Assembly (NCBI RefSeq): GCF_945859705.1
Contig: NC_079135.1
Span: 25,428,179 to 25,492,178 of the forward strand
Direction of reading: 5' to 3'
Source: Episyrphus balteatus
Lineage: Eukaryota; Arthropoda; Insecta; Diptera; Syrphidae
DNA: 64,000 nucleotides
Shown here: positions 10,587 through 23,100 of the stretch, in pieces
Numbering within the stretch: position 1 is the first letter of the stretch
How the letters are laid out: every line of letters begins with the position of its first letter
Position numbers and translations under genes: made by a program
The notes under the pieces: generated by a model
Seen by the model: only the letters and a program-made list of their open reading frames with translations
Told to the model about the DNA's origin: nothing
The model's database searches: none

Positions 10587-11829
10587 ATAAGTGAAAAATA
10601 TATCTCGCATTTATAAATTGAAATAAATTGTAGTCAATATTGTTAGCATAAATTAACTGAACAATATAATATTCAATTTAATTATAAAAAGTTGTATAGT
10701 TATTTGAAAAAGAAATTAAAATATGTCAAACAAAACATTTAAAATTGTATAACATATTATAATGTTTAAGAAAAATATCTTGTTTATGATTTCATTGATG
10801 TAGTACATGTTGAGAACAATAAATTCATGTAGGTATTTCGTGTTTTTATAAAAATTTATAAGTATTTTGGTTTCCTAAGTTCATGTTCCAAACAGGTTCA
10901 AAATGTAAAAAAATCGGTCTAATTCATTGTAATATCTTGAATAATTGAAGAATTTATAGACTTTACTAAAAAATTGTTTGAATTAAAATATTGTAAAAAT
11001 TGTAAACTGGCATTATTTATTAAGTTTTATAATAAGAAGAAATATAATAACATTATCTTAGAATTACACCTAAATTTACCGTCGAACCGAAGGAAGCATT
11101 GGACGGACCAAAAAACAACTACTATGGACTATGGAATTGGTATAACTACAAGAGTTGAATGGTTGATTCAGTGAAATTGTATGCTGATGTGATATCACCA
11201 GTGAGTGCAGTGGAGTATTTGATAGAATCATCTAGGATTTACATACTGATAAAATTCGAATCCAGTAAAGACGAATGTTCAAGAGATGATGACCTTGGTT
11301 TACTCCCAATTTTCCAGTAATACCACACTTGCTTAAAAGACTTAATCACCCTTGATCGATATTATGACAAGTTTAAATGGTAAATAAACGACGATGAAGA
11401 ATGTTGGATATAAATAATGACAAGGGTCTTATTTATCGACTATTCAAATCCCGATCGATGTACCATTGGCAACCAGATGTTAGCACTTGCATATCCTAGC
11501 AATCGGATTGAGTTCTGAAAGAAGAAAATACTGACACCGTTTTTAGCATATGGAGTCAAGGACTCTCGCAAAAACGGCATATGAAGACATCACGGTGCCT
11601 CCTTGAAGTAAAATTAAAATAGGATGAAACAACTCTTGAAGATACTGGTGAACAATCTCAAATCGTTGTATCCAGTTGATATATCTTGCAGAAGCACCAC
11701 TTGCGGCATACAGCATCGTCATAAAAGCGAATCCTACCACAATAATTCTACCAATTTCCAACGACGACGTTTCTGAAGATCAGCATAACCCTAACACCAT
11801 TAAATTGCCACATTTTCAATGATGCCAAT
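10587..11829. other. 3' internal region of the BEL element, non-coding
   Basis: About 1.2 kb separates the gag stop from the 3' LTR, where an autonomous element would carry pol. The first 400 bases are extremely AT-rich. The remainder is more balanced but has no frame with recognisable homology on either strand. It may hold packaging or RNA-structure signals, or be captured unrelated DNA. Confidence 0.6.
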
Positions 11830-11839
11830 GGCGGGAGTA
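11830..11839 (+). promoter_or_regulatory. Polypurine tract of the BEL element
   Basis: GGCGGGAGTA lies immediately before the TG that opens the 3' LTR. This is the expected position and composition for the plus-strand primer. Confidence 0.7.
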
Positions 11840-12206
11840 TGTTCAATTATCTTTAGATAATTTGGAAGAACAAATAAATAGCGACGCTAGGTAACTTTGA
11901 TCCCTTGCAAACATAACCGTAATTACTCAGAGATTGTGTTTTATGACACACATCTGTGAGCAATATGGCTGTTATAAAGGGATGTATCGTATCTTGCGTC
12001 GTTATCTATTTGTACACTTATTTTTAGTTTAGAATCCTAAGAAAACTAGTGATAAGATAATTTAAGTAGATGTAAATGTATTTGTAAAATAGAGATAAGA
12101 TATAGTTATAGAGTAGAGTAGATTTAATTTGAATAAAGGAGAATACTTATTACCACCAGATTGATCGGTTGTGTTTTTCGTTATCCTGCAGTTGTCGGTT
12201 TTTGCA
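11840..12206 (+). repeat. 3' LTR of the BEL/Pao element
   Basis: This 367-bp copy looks identical to 7250-7616. It is followed by CCCGT, the right half of the target duplication. Confidence 0.92.
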
Positions 12207-12261
12207 CCCGTTATCGTAGAAACTTGAAATTTTACAGGGTGATAGGACTTGTGGTGTATAC

Positions 12262-12405
12262 AAAGTTTGGGTTCAAATTCGTATCAATAAAATTTTGATT
12301 GTTTACTTGGCAATTTTTGAAATAACTTTAAAAATCGGAAATTAAAAGAAAAATTGTCAAGAGAACAATCAAAATTTTATTGATACGAATTTGAACCCAA
12401 ACTTT
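12262..12405. repeat. 42-bp perfect inverted repeat with 60-bp spacer
   Basis: Bases 12262-12303 (beginning AAAGTTTGGGTTCAAATTCG) are the exact reverse complement of 12364-12405. The right arm, continuing into TTGGTACAC, is related to a diverged inverted copy at the window end (63848-63925). The unit is therefore part of a dispersed element and not a one-off hairpin. Confidence 0.85.
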
Positions 12406-12584
12406 AGAACTTGGTACACTTTTACATCTCAGTACTTTTTGTGCCAGCATAATTTCAACATAGAAGAACTTGGCTCTTTTTTTAACAGTAATGTTTTTGT
12501 TGTGATATTATTTAACTGCGAAATAAAGTTAAATCAAATTTTTAAGTATTCTATATGTAAAAAGATATCATGGTGTTAAAAAAA

Positions 12585-13205
12585 TATCTTTTTACCGTTA
12601 TCACAGAAATGTGAATATAAAATTATTTTAAATTTTGCCCAACTAGAGTCCTTTCTGTTATATGTACAATCTGCCTTATTAATTTTCAAACGAAAAGTTA
12701 TGAATAAAAAACAGTTGAAGACGGTCAAAAAGTTTGGGGCAAAAAATAGGTTTTCTCTTTATTCGGTAAAAAAAAAAAACATTTTATAAATCCAATTTTC
12801 TGCACACTTACGTAAATTAATCTCTCCTTAAAGTCCTATAAGATTAAAATTTTGTGCAAGCTTTCAAAATTTCCTAAAAATAAAAACAAACAATCAAAAT
12901 AACCCTAAAAAAAAGTTGTTTTTCAAAACTTCATGTTTCCAAAAACAGACCCTAGAAAAAAAAACCTAATTTTGTATCACTATCTTTCTATTAAGATAAC
13001 TCAAATTTGTTTAAAAAAAAATTTCCCTATAGGTAATAAGAACCATTTTGTCAAAGCTTTAAGGCCCTTGCATAGCGTTTAGGTAAGATTGTTCAAAATT
13101 ATTCGATCTTTTTTGAAAAACGGTTCAATCTTAAACCAATAAGAAAAGTTATCCATTTTTTGTGCTTTCCACCAAGTTCATGTCTTTCATTGATAGATTC
13201 TTAAA
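12585..13205 (+). repeat. Dispersed repeat family E, copy 1 (partial)
   Basis: The stretch begins TTTTACCGTTATCNCA. Its blocks can be aligned by eye with 57280-58015 in the same orientation, for example TTTTTCAAAA...TTCAT, CACCTAATTTT-like, AAAAAAATTTCC, and CATTTTGTCA followed by a run ending AAAATTATTC. The copies are diverged, AT-rich and non-coding. The family has no recognised superfamily. Confidence 0.6.
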
Positions 13206-15290
13206 ATAACTGTTTTGAGAACAAAATTCTTCGCATCTTATTTGTATGTCTAAAATTATTATATTGGTAAGACGCAAATACCAACTGGCTCATTATTATG
13301 TTCCATGTTTCCATCAGATTGAAATCCATTGCGAATCATTTAATTTGCCCTATCAATTTTCTCTCCACGAGATAGTCATTTGATACGTTGGGATTTAAAC
13401 TCAGTTTGGCTTTCGTCCTTATTGTCAGATTTGAGTCAACAGGTCTCATTAATTAGACGCTTTGACCAACTGAGCATCGAAAGTTGGCTCATTCTACACA
13501 CGCACGCACGCACACAGACAAACACTTGCCAATATACCTACCTGTCGATAAAACACAAAACAAACCCTTCTTTCTATACTATCTAAATGATGATGCGGGC
13601 GCAAGTCCTGTTCAAATCATCACACAAAGCTCATTATTGTTTGCATGGCAAAGTTGAGGTTATGGTGCACCCTCTTTTGATTGTTTTGTTAATTGCACTG
13701 TGTGTACCTCGATGTTGTGGGCTAAAAGGTGTGCAAACTGTAAACATATATAGAGACTTTGATATGCTTCCCAAACTAACTCAAACCCCATTAACTTGTC
13801 TATATGCTGCCTGCTGCCAATCCCTGGCATGTGCAGTTGTGCAGTACAATGCATTGTTCATGTTGAGAGAAGGATTTATCGTAATCGTACACAATTGAAT
13901 TGATGAGGGAAACAATTTTTTAATTTCACTTTTCGCTTTGTAGCGGTTCCGCAAATATACGGTTTTGAAACTAATTTCATTGTAATTTCAACAATTAGTT
14001 GGTATTTGTTGATAATCCTTTGATTGAGGACATGGGTTGTATGTAGTAGAGAGAGGAGTAAGGGCAATTCGAGACCGGAGGCAATTGCCAATTGCAGAAA
14101 ATATATATAGTGTGAATGGCAATGAAATTACCGATTAATTGCCATGGGTCGATAAAACTTTGGTAAATTTACAAACACAACAATTTGAATGAAAGTCATC
14201 GCAATTGACGAACAACAACAAAAAAAATTATAATTTTTTTTTATAATACCTAACCACTTTAATGAATCAAAATGGAAATATATGAAAATGTAATTACTGA
14301 ATCGATATAATCAAATCAAGTGAACTGAATTTAAATGATAAAGCGTATTTTCCAAGTCTGAAGTGACATCATAGAGAGGGCCGATCGATTATGCCAACCG
14401 ACTGGACATTTATAGCAACCGAGAGTGCATGAAATTTTAAAAAGGTCCTACAGTTTATCATTTTATGCTTTGATGGATTGAATTGATTTGATAAAATATA
14501 AATGAAAAAATATTAATTTTGTTACTTAAAATTATTGTGGAATTGATTATTTACTTAAAAACAAAAACAAAATTCTACATAAAAAGGCAATTTATTTTTG
14601 GTTTAACTTGTTTATTATGACATAATGAGTGCTTTAGTGCTTTTCAAAGAGGATTGGTAATCAATAATTATGGAGTCAAAAAGCTAGAGTTATTGTTCCT
14701 TTTTTAATTTTTTTTTAATTAAAATTTTTAATATCGCTCTAACCAATTTAAAGATATGACTAGAATGAAAGCATGGAATATTTTTCATTTCAGAGATCAG
14801 TAGAAGAATCGACCTTCCTAATCATTCAATTCAAATCTATAAAGACAATCATTTAAGAATCTTTCCGTCAATTTCTTCGAATTTAAACTGAGCAAATAAT
14901 TTTATTCTGTAGTTGGTTGGTTCAAGAACAGATTTTCCGATTCGATTGGAATTTTGTTAGAAACTCTTTAAAATGACGGACATTTACGAAACAATTTAAA
15001 AAAATCTAAGATTTTTTTTTAATTCTATCAACTCTAAACTGAATCGTTTATTTACGACATAAGTCCATGAGCATAAACTTTTCAGGAGCAACAAAAAACT
15101 GTTTTTTACTTAAAATTCCACGACACTTCAAATTTAGAGTATGCCAAGTTATAATCTAGCATAAGATGCATGTAGAAACCTTTAAATATAAACTTTTTTT
15201 AGGTCTTTGCGAGTTTTTAAGCCTTTAAAGTCGGTGGACTTATGTCGTTTCTGAAATAAACGAAATTTTTTTGGTAAAACTTTTGTTTTT
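13206..15290. other. Unassigned DNA, part of it likely unique host sequence
   Basis: From 13250 to 14450 the composition is more balanced and includes a short ACGC/CACA microsatellite near 13497-13527. A small frame at 13662-13898 begins with a signal-peptide-like hydrophobic stretch but is not supported as a gene. From 14450 the DNA becomes AT-rich and featureless. Confidence 0.4.
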
Positions 15291-15294
15291 ATTT

Positions 15295-15660
15295 AGCTAT
15301 AGTTTTCGAAACCTGCTTTCGATTTTAATAAATTAGATAGCAGTAGATAGGTAATCTTTACCTTTTTATAGATGTATAACTTAAAGGCTTGCGTGTCATG
15401 ATGTTTGCCAAAAAAATTTAAAACTGGTAAAATGTCATATTATTCAAGAGTTAAAAATGCTGCCACCACCAGAAATGTGGCTTTAACTTTTGAATCCTGA
15501 GTACAATTTTAATGAATTTAATAGATATAGATAGAGTAATTCTTTACCTTTTTATAGATATATAACAAAAGGGGGTGCGTGTAAAGATTGCTGCCAAAAT
15601 AATTTAAAACTGGTAAAAAGTCATGTATTTAACAGTCAAAAATGTTGTCACCGGGTGAAA
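15295..15660 (+). repeat. Diverged tandem duplication of about 185 bp
   Basis: Two units share TCTTTACCTTTTTATAGAT, TATAACNNAA, GCGTGT, TGCCAAAANAATTTAAAACT, GGTAAAANGTCAT and AAAAATGNTGNCACC in the same order. The spacing is about 185 bp (for example 15355 versus 15540). No coding potential is visible. Confidence 0.7.
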
Positions 15661-16549
15661 ATTTTCCATATATTTTGAACCCTTTTCTTTCAGTTTTCGT
15701 ATTTTGGGGGGTCTGACATACTTAATTTTTTTTCAGAAGATGAACAACTATACATAAATGAGAAATTTCCAAAAAAAAAAATTTTGGAAAAAGTGGACTT
15801 ATGCTGTTTCTGAAATAAACGATTCAACTAAGTATGCAATTTCCTTTTTAACAATTAATTTAAAAAAAAATTAAAAATTATTCGCGCAGTTTAAAAAAAA
15901 AAGTTTTATAGGTAAACAAATTTTCAAAAAAAAAAAATTGTATGCCTTTAAAAAATATTAATTAACACACAAAAACAAAGTTTAAAAAAAATTCATTTTT
16001 TTTAATTTTTTTCTCAATTTGGAAATTATGAAAACTAAATCGTTTTTGTACAAAAAATTTTGTTGAAATTGTGTAAGTGGTTTGTGAGAGAGTCAAGAAA
16101 TCAGACAACAGTTCTATAGCAAGAACCGTTAATAGCAGTTCGAAAAATATTTTCTTAATTAAAATATTGGACCTGCTTTGGCACAGTACACTTATTTTTT
16201 TTTTTTTTTTTTCATTTTAGTAAGATCTGTTTTTGAGAAAAGCAGCTTTGGTTAGCTTTGGTCCTAAAAAAATTTCGATTTCAACGATTTCGAAATTTAT
16301 TACTATAAAGTTTTGCTAAAGAGAGGGTTTTGGAATGAGTGTTCTTGGGAGCAAAATTAGGGTAACAATAATTGTTATCTTTTTATGGAAAAAGTTTTTT
16401 TTTCGAAAGTAATTTCTGTTTTTTGTTTTTTTTTTTTCTGAATTTATTCCAAGCGGCAGATTCAATTTCAACGATATTTGTAAATCAAAAAAAAAATTTA
16501 ATTTTAGGAATAAATTAATTTTATTGAAATTTTGGTTTTACGTGTTTAT
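15661..16549. other. AT-rich DNA, nothing recognised
   Basis: Long A and T runs dominate, with no frame above about 50 codons and no repeat boundary identified. Confidence 0.35.
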
Positions 16550-17295
16550 TAATGTCGCTTTCGATTGGCTCTCCTGAAGCGTACGGAATCATTCAGAAGC
16601 TTTCTGCCAGATGCCCGATTCACAATATTGCGAGACGACCGACTAGACGAAAGCGAGACGAGATTTTCCTCGATTTTAAAAATTTCCAAATACCTAATGA
16701 AAATATAAGAAACAATACACAATATTCCGATTCTTGTTGCGTTGAAATTCCGAAAATTTGGAAATAGGACGCACGAGACGACGATTTTTCGAAAATGAAA
16801 TTTTAATATTAAAATATTTTAGACAGCTTATATGGATAAAAATTTTTACCGACTTAAAAAAAGGAGGAGGTATTCAATTCGTCTGTATTTTTTTTTTTGT
16901 GTTTGTTACCTCATAACTTTTGACTGAGTGAACCAATTTTGATAATTCTTTTTGTGATCCATGGAAGTCGGTTTTGTTTTTTGATAAAAAAGATTATCAT
17001 AATTTCTAAATTCGAGCTAGCCTAGGTGATAAGGTGAGTGCCTCATAATCTCACCGTCCGGAGTTCGATTCTCATAAAATATTGTTGATTTTTTTTTATT
17101 TTTGTTTACTTTATAGAATAAAAAATCGTAGCATTGTGAATTTCCATACGATTTTAAATCGAAAACGTTCAGAAAAAAACGCAACGTTCTCGCAATATTG
17201 TAAATCAGGCATTCGCACGAATATGACAGAAAGAACGCTCTCAGAATAAAAATTCTCTTCGTGATTTCAAAACAGAATTCACTCAAAATCACTAA
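16550..17295. repeat. Diverged inverted-repeat region with internal tRNA-like sequence
   Basis: Sequence around 16610-16635 (ATGCCCGATTCACAATATTG) recurs in inverted orientation at about 17189-17212, where the complement reads ATGCCTGATTTACAATATTG. Neighbouring GCG-rich phrases follow in both arms. The arms are imperfect and the outer ends are not defined. This could be an old inverted-repeat transposon enclosing a SINE-like insertion. Confidence 0.45.
17014..17076 (+). other. tRNA-like / SINE-head-like sequence
   Basis: TAGCCTAGGTGATAAGG resembles a pol III A box and GAGTTCGATTCTC a B box, about 40 bases apart. CTCATAA between them looks like an elongator tRNA-Met anticodon loop (CAT). The acceptor and anticodon stems do not pair properly, so this is not a functional tRNA gene. 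A tRNA-derived SINE head or a decayed tRNA pseudogene fits better. Confidence 0.45.
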
Positions 17296-19685
17296 TATTT
17301 AAATAAATTAAACGTCAAAAAAAAATTTCCTAGTACAAAAGCAAAACATTTTATTTGATTATTCGCCAATATAGAAATAAAATTTCTGAATTGAGTGGAA
17401 GCGATTCAGACTGTTTTATTGGATATCAGAATGAGTTTATCCTTGAGTAAAACCAATCGAAAACATAACACTTCAACTTTATAGAAAAAAAAATAAAAAA
17501 AAAAATATTTATACATTTTTTATTTTCATAAATAGTACATTAGTACATCGTAATAAAAATAAATCAAATTGCATTCTTTCTTGCAGCACGAATTTTATTC
17601 CTGTAAGAAATTAATTTTATATTTTCTTATTATATTTTTATGTAACAAAACTTGTTTACAAAAGGTTTTAAAAGTTTAAGCAAGGTCATGCTATCCAATC
17701 GTATTTTTTTTTTTATTTATGAAACTACCTACTTCAATTTCATCGCATCTGGGCCAATGTGGTCCCATTTCACTCTATCAAGAACAATTCACCTTATTGT
17801 TCACGCTAAATGTTACTTACAAAAAAAATTTAATTTTAATCCCACTTTTCATAAAAAAAAAAAACAAAGTTGACAGTCTTTTTGGATTTAACACACATAG
17901 GACATGAAAATAATTTTTACGCCAAAATTAATACGAAGCACCACTGTGCGGCAGTGCTTATTTTACAAAAATTATTTTTCTATTTCAGAAATAAAAAAAA
18001 AATCTAAACCAACTATGTCCCTCCTTTAGTTAGAGAAAATCTTGGTTTTATTCAATTAATTCGTGTTCAGTTCATACCCATCTAAAGAGGTGTCTTTTTC
18101 AGATTGAAAACTAAACTGCATCTCTTGGAAACTAATTATTTGGACACACGCACCGACCAACGTTCTGGGTGTGTGGGGTGGGGGGCAATGAAACTATAAG
18201 TCCATTATATCTTATCCACCCCGCAACCATCCCCTTATAAATTGTTTGTGCAACTAATCACATCATACGGTAGATTTGATTCTGACACAAAACATAAGGG
18301 TTGGTTGGAAACAATGAAAGCGTGTGTGTTGGGTTGAATTGGGCTGTGCTCTGTGGTATGAGGGTTGACGGGTGACGACTGACTACTGGTGGCTGACTTT
18401 GACAGGGGTAAAAGCTGTTGCACATATAGTATTCCCTCAATTCCACTTGTTTGACAGTTTAAAATCAGCACAATTATACCATCAACCCTTTTATCTCTTC
18501 ATACCATAATTTCGTCTATACTTGCTCCAATACTACCACAATCACACATACAATATAGCAAGCATTCAATTATAAATCGCTCAATTAAATCGAACAAAAA
18601 GTGTGCAAATTAAATCGATTAAACATTAATCATGAATGATGATCATCATCGAGTCGAGTGAGGGGTGAATTTATAAAATAAAAAACAAAATAAAAAAATA
18701 TGAAAGAGAAAACAAAAACAAACAAAAACATAAAAAGGTGGGTAAATGGTTGATAAAGAAAAATAAACGAAAAATACTCGCATTTCCAAATTTGATTTTC
18801 ACCATTTTCACAATTTTCACAGTTTTATTAATAATTTTCATGATTTTCATTTGCAGCTGTGGCAACAACAACAACTGATGACGGCAAACACGATGGACGT
18901 ATCGTCCGTCATCGTATATGAATGTGGGTGGGCTTTTATTGAGGGTAGGTATGATAGAAGGGAGGTTTCTCTTTAACTTTTCCATCACCTGGTGATGGAA
19001 TAAATTCGAAATTAATACGGATTTCATAAACGCAAAGAACTCATTTGCGGAGAAGGTCAGTGTGGTGTTGTATGATGTGGTATGGTTACCATATGTTCTT
19101 AATTTGAGAGTTTTGTTCTACTATACTGAATATTATATTTGTTTTTAAAGTCTGTTTTCAATGAAAGTGACCAAATGTAAAATCTTAATTCCTGATAAAA
19201 CGAGAAAGAAATTTTAACTTGAATGTTTATTTTGTTTTTCCATTAAGTAGGTACATTTCTTAAATATGGTCACCACATTATTTATGGTGTTGATTTTCAA
19301 TAATAAATGCGCATATTAATGAAATAAACAGGCGTTGAATTCGTTAATATCTTCATTCTCAATTTGAAGGTTATAAAAAAAAATACGAGTAGTGGTATAT
19401 TTTTTTTTAATTCGAAATACTAACGAGGTTTTTTTTTTAGGATTTCGAAATGACCACCAAAATTTTAATCAGACGAATTACATATAATTATGTGTCACAA
19501 TAAAGCATAAATTATAAGCTAAAGGTATGTAGGTAAATGCATTATTACTTTTCTAAAATCGTCTTGGAGCTTTTTTTATTTCATATACCTAAATTGTTTC
19601 TAAGGTCTCGTCACGCGGAAGAAGAAAAATGCCTACTTTTGCTAACTTTTTTGTAGAGACCACAAATTGCCTTGTTTTAAACTAG
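17296..19685. other. Unassigned DNA, mostly non-coding
   Basis: The stretch 17296-18000 is AT-rich. From 18030 to 19080 the composition is balanced and looks like unique host intron or intergenic DNA, with short GTGTGTG-type runs. No frame has recognisable homology. The stretch 19080-19685 is AT-rich again and leads to the copia insertion. Confidence 0.4.
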
Positions 19686-19690
19686 GTATT

Positions 19691-19897
19691 TGTTGAATAT
19701 ACATTATTAACTTGAATTAATTAATCACTCTCTGAATACATTCATTAGTACACTGACTTACAAATTGTTATACTTACTTTCATTACTTTACATTACATTA
19801 CATTATGTAGTTCTAACCTCAAGTCTTTTGTATTAAACGCTTTAACTTCCTCTTTTTATCCTGGAAGTCAAACTGATCGGTTGTTTTATTTTTATCA
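19691..19897 (+). repeat. 5' LTR of the copia element
   Basis: The LTR has TGTTGAATATAC at its start and TTTATTTTTATCA at its end. It looks identical to 24289-24495 and is 207 bp, which is short but within the copia range. Confidence 0.95.
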
Positions 19898-19911
19898 GGT
19901 TATGGGCCCAG
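19898..19911 (+). promoter_or_regulatory. Primer-binding site for the initiator tRNA-Met half molecule
   Basis: GGTTATGGGCCCAG abuts the 5' LTR. It is complementary to the anticodon stem-loop of initiator tRNA-Met (CTGGGCCCATAACC), not to the tRNA 3' end. Drosophila copia is known to prime with such a 5' half of initiator tRNA-Met, so the same mechanism is inferred here. Confidence 0.85.
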
Positions 19912-20115
19912 TCCCTTGTAATAATTAAATTAAATTTTTTTTTACATCTACCATAATCTAAGTCTTTTCTTTTAACTGCGGAGAATTCGTTATTTTGCGA
20001 GAAATAAAAGTAATATTTCAGATTCGTAAAAGAAGGCCGGATTGCAGAGATTAAAGAAGATCAGTTTTGAGAAATCAGCATTTAATTTCCTAGAAGTTTT
20101 TTTTTTGTGTCTGAC

Positions 20116-23100
20116 ATGGACAACGAAACAATTAAAATAGACAAACTTCAGTGTGCAGAACAGTGGTGCACATGGAAATTTCAAGTACGTATTCTTCTAA
20201 ACGCAAGTGATCTCTTCGAGGTTGTGACTGGAGAAGAGAAGATGCCAGTTGTCGATGAAACAAAACCTGCTACCAAGTTGGAGTTGAAAACATGGCATCA
20301 AAGGGATAGAAAAGCGAAAAAAATAATTGCTACGTCAATTGGACAAAGTGTGTTAGTGCATATTATGCATTGTTTGTCTTCAAATCAAATGTGGTCTAAG
20401 CTTTGTTCAATTTATGATCAAAAGTCAAATACTAGCATAAGCATGCTACAGCAACAATTTCATGGTTTTAAAAAAGACAAAAATGATGACATTGCGACTC
20501 ACATAAGCAAGTTAGAGAGTTTAACTCAGCAGCTTAGAGAATCTGGTGAATCGGTTTCTGAGTCTATGTTAGTTACCAAGGTATTGATGACGTTACCAGA
20601 AAAATTTGCACATTTCTTTAGTGCGTGGGAATCGACTGAAACAAAAAACCAGACCATTGGTAATTTAAGATCTAGACTAATTATGGAAGAAACTCGTTTG
20701 GGCACATGTGATGCTCAAAGGTCAACAGAAGCAGCTTTGTACATAAAAGACGAGAAAAAATACGGTCAATCTAATAAGAAGAAGAATCAAAACTCTCAGA
20801 GACGCAAAGGTAAATGCTTTATATGCAAACAGTCTGGTCATTGGAAAAATAATTGTCCAAAGAGAAACAACTCAAAGCAACTTAATTTTGCAAATCGTGA
20901 GAGTGCTTCTATTGATGGAAGCAGCTGTGATGCATTTGTTTGCGAGACGATTACCATCGGAGATGCTGTGACAGTAGATGATTGGGTTTTAGATTCGGGA
21001 GCCAGTGAGCACATGTGCTTTAGGCGAGAATGGTTCAGTTCTTACGAGAAGTTGGAGACACCAGTCATGATTACAGTGGGCAATGGAACCCAGATCAGAG
21101 CGCATGGTAGAGGCGATATCCATATCGAAGCATACACTCATCAACAGTGGGTTAAAAAGCGACTCACAAATGTGTATTTTGTTCCTGACATCAGAGTTAA
21201 TTTGTTTTCTTCTGGAAGTGCGTTGGATAAAAAAAATTATTCCCTAGTGTCTGACAGTGAAAAATGTGAGATTTTGAAAGATGGCCAACCAGTTGCTATT
21301 GGCATCAGATGTAGTCGCCTATATAAAATGCTTTTTAGAGTAAAAAATGAAAGTGTTCATGCTAATCTAGTGTCTAAAATTGAATCTCTGGAAGTGTGGC
21401 ATAACAGGTTAGGTCACATGTGCATTGGACAAGTTAAAAAAATACTTAATCAACGTGAAATTAAATTTGTTGATAACCCCAATTTTTTTTGTGATGCATG
21501 TGCTATGGGAAAAATGCATCGTTCTCCATTTGGTGAAAGTCAGTCTAGAGCAACAGAAAGAGGTGTTCTCGTGCACACAGACCTATGCGGCCCTATGCAG
21601 ACGAAGTCGTTAGGAGGTTCAAGGTATTTTTTATTGTTCAAAGACGATTATTCAAGCTTTAGAAAAGTATATTTCATTAAAGAAAAAAGTGAGGTTCCGT
21701 CTTTAATTGAAAAATTTCTTAATGAAGTTCAGTCTCTTTTAAGCAATAACATTAAAACTCTCAGGTCCGACAATGGTTTGGAGTTTGTCAATAAACATGT
21801 TCAAGATCTTTTGTCAGCACGTGGGATTATTCATCAATTGTCTGTTCCTTATAGTCCTCAACAAAACGGACGTGCGGAAAGGGACATGCGTTTTATTGTG
21901 GAAATTGCTAGAACTATGCTGCATGGCAACGACTTGCCTCTTAGACTGTGGAGTGAAGCTGTCAATACGGCGGTTTATTTATTAAATCGTTTTGGACCGT
22001 CTCCTGTTAAGAACAAAAGCCCTTATGAGTTGTGGTTGCAGCAAACTCCCAGTATTAGCAATTTGAAGTCTTTTGGCAGTGAAGTTTTCATACATATTCC
22101 TAAGGAAAAAAGGCAAAAGTGGGATAAAAAGGCTTCGTCGGGAATCTTTGTTGGGTATCCAGATAATACAAAGGGGTTTCGTGTTTGGGTACCAGAATCA
22201 AACAAAATACAGCTTTCTCGTGATATTTTGTTTAAAGAGAAGGCAACCTTCAAGCTGGGAACTTCAAATGAAACTCCAAAGGAAGATATTAAGGAACCTG
22301 TTGTTGCTGTTGTTGATGAGCCGTTGAAACCTATTGCTGTTGTTGATGAGCCGTTGAGAGGTGATGCTGTTGTTGATGAGTCGTTGAGAGATGTTGCAGT
22401 TGAGACAGATAGACTGGAGAACTTGACAGGAAGCGAAGATGATCAATTTAGTTCGGCAGAAGAGGGTGGACCGCACCGAGCAGAGGCCGAAGAAAACACT
22501 TTGATAAAAGCCAATGAGAAAACGAAAAGTAAAGAGCTAGAAGCCGCACAACAACGTCGTCGAGGTCAAAAGAAATTCGATGGAGCTTCAGATTCTGTTT
22601 TTAAGTCCAAGCTCCGCAGCAATGAAAATTGGGACGCGGGGCCTCATCCAAGTTTGGTAGCTGCAATAACAGAAGGCCATGCATTTTTGGCTGGGACGAT
22701 GGAGCCATTGACCTATAGTGAAGCTATCAATTCAGAGGATTCTAAAATGTGGATGGCAGCTATGGAAGAAGAAATGGAAGCTCATCGACTGAACAAGACA
22801 TGGGAGCTCGTGGATTGCCCAAAAGATAGAAAGGTAATTCCTTGTAAGTGGGTATATAAAGTTAAGCTTTCTGCTCAAAACAATATTGAGCGATATAAAG
22901 CTAGGTTGGTTATCAAAGGTTGTAGCCAACAAGAAGGAATCGACTTCAACGAAACCTTTAGCCCAGTTGCTAAATTCAATTCAATACGAACAATTATTGC
23001 CATAGCTACATGTAAACGACTTTTGTTATACCAATTTGATGTCAAAACCGCTTTTTTGAACGGGACATTAGAAGAGGACATTTATATGGCGCAGCCAATT

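Larger units (their letters stand above)
7250..12206 (+). mobile_element. BEL/Pao LTR retrotransposon, complete ends, no pol
   Basis: Two 367-bp LTRs that look identical by eye (7250-7616 and 11840-12206) enclose a 4.2 kb interior. The 5-bp target duplication CCCGT is intact at 7245-7249 and 12207-12211. Identical LTRs and a perfect duplication indicate a recent insertion. The family assignment rests on the gag zinc-binding region, which has the CCHC plus CX2CX3HX4H pattern typical of BEL/Pao. No protease, reverse transcriptase, RNase H or integrase motif was found. At 4957 bp the element is also shorter than usual autonomous BEL elements, so it probably relied on enzymes from a relative. Confidence 0.85.

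Noticed and set aside
11543..11761. 72-codon minus-strand frame with a hydrophobic start inside the BEL element
   Set aside because: It is short, antisense to the element, and the signal-like start is plausible by chance in AT-rich DNA.
17014..17076. Functional tRNA-Met gene
   Set aside because: The A-box-like, anticodon-loop-like and B-box-like parts are present, but the stems do not pair and no acceptor stem is found.
20107..20115. GTG at 20107 as the start of the copia polyprotein
   Set aside because: Three codons later there is an ATG (20116). A eukaryotic element is expected to start there, and nothing conserved lies upstream.
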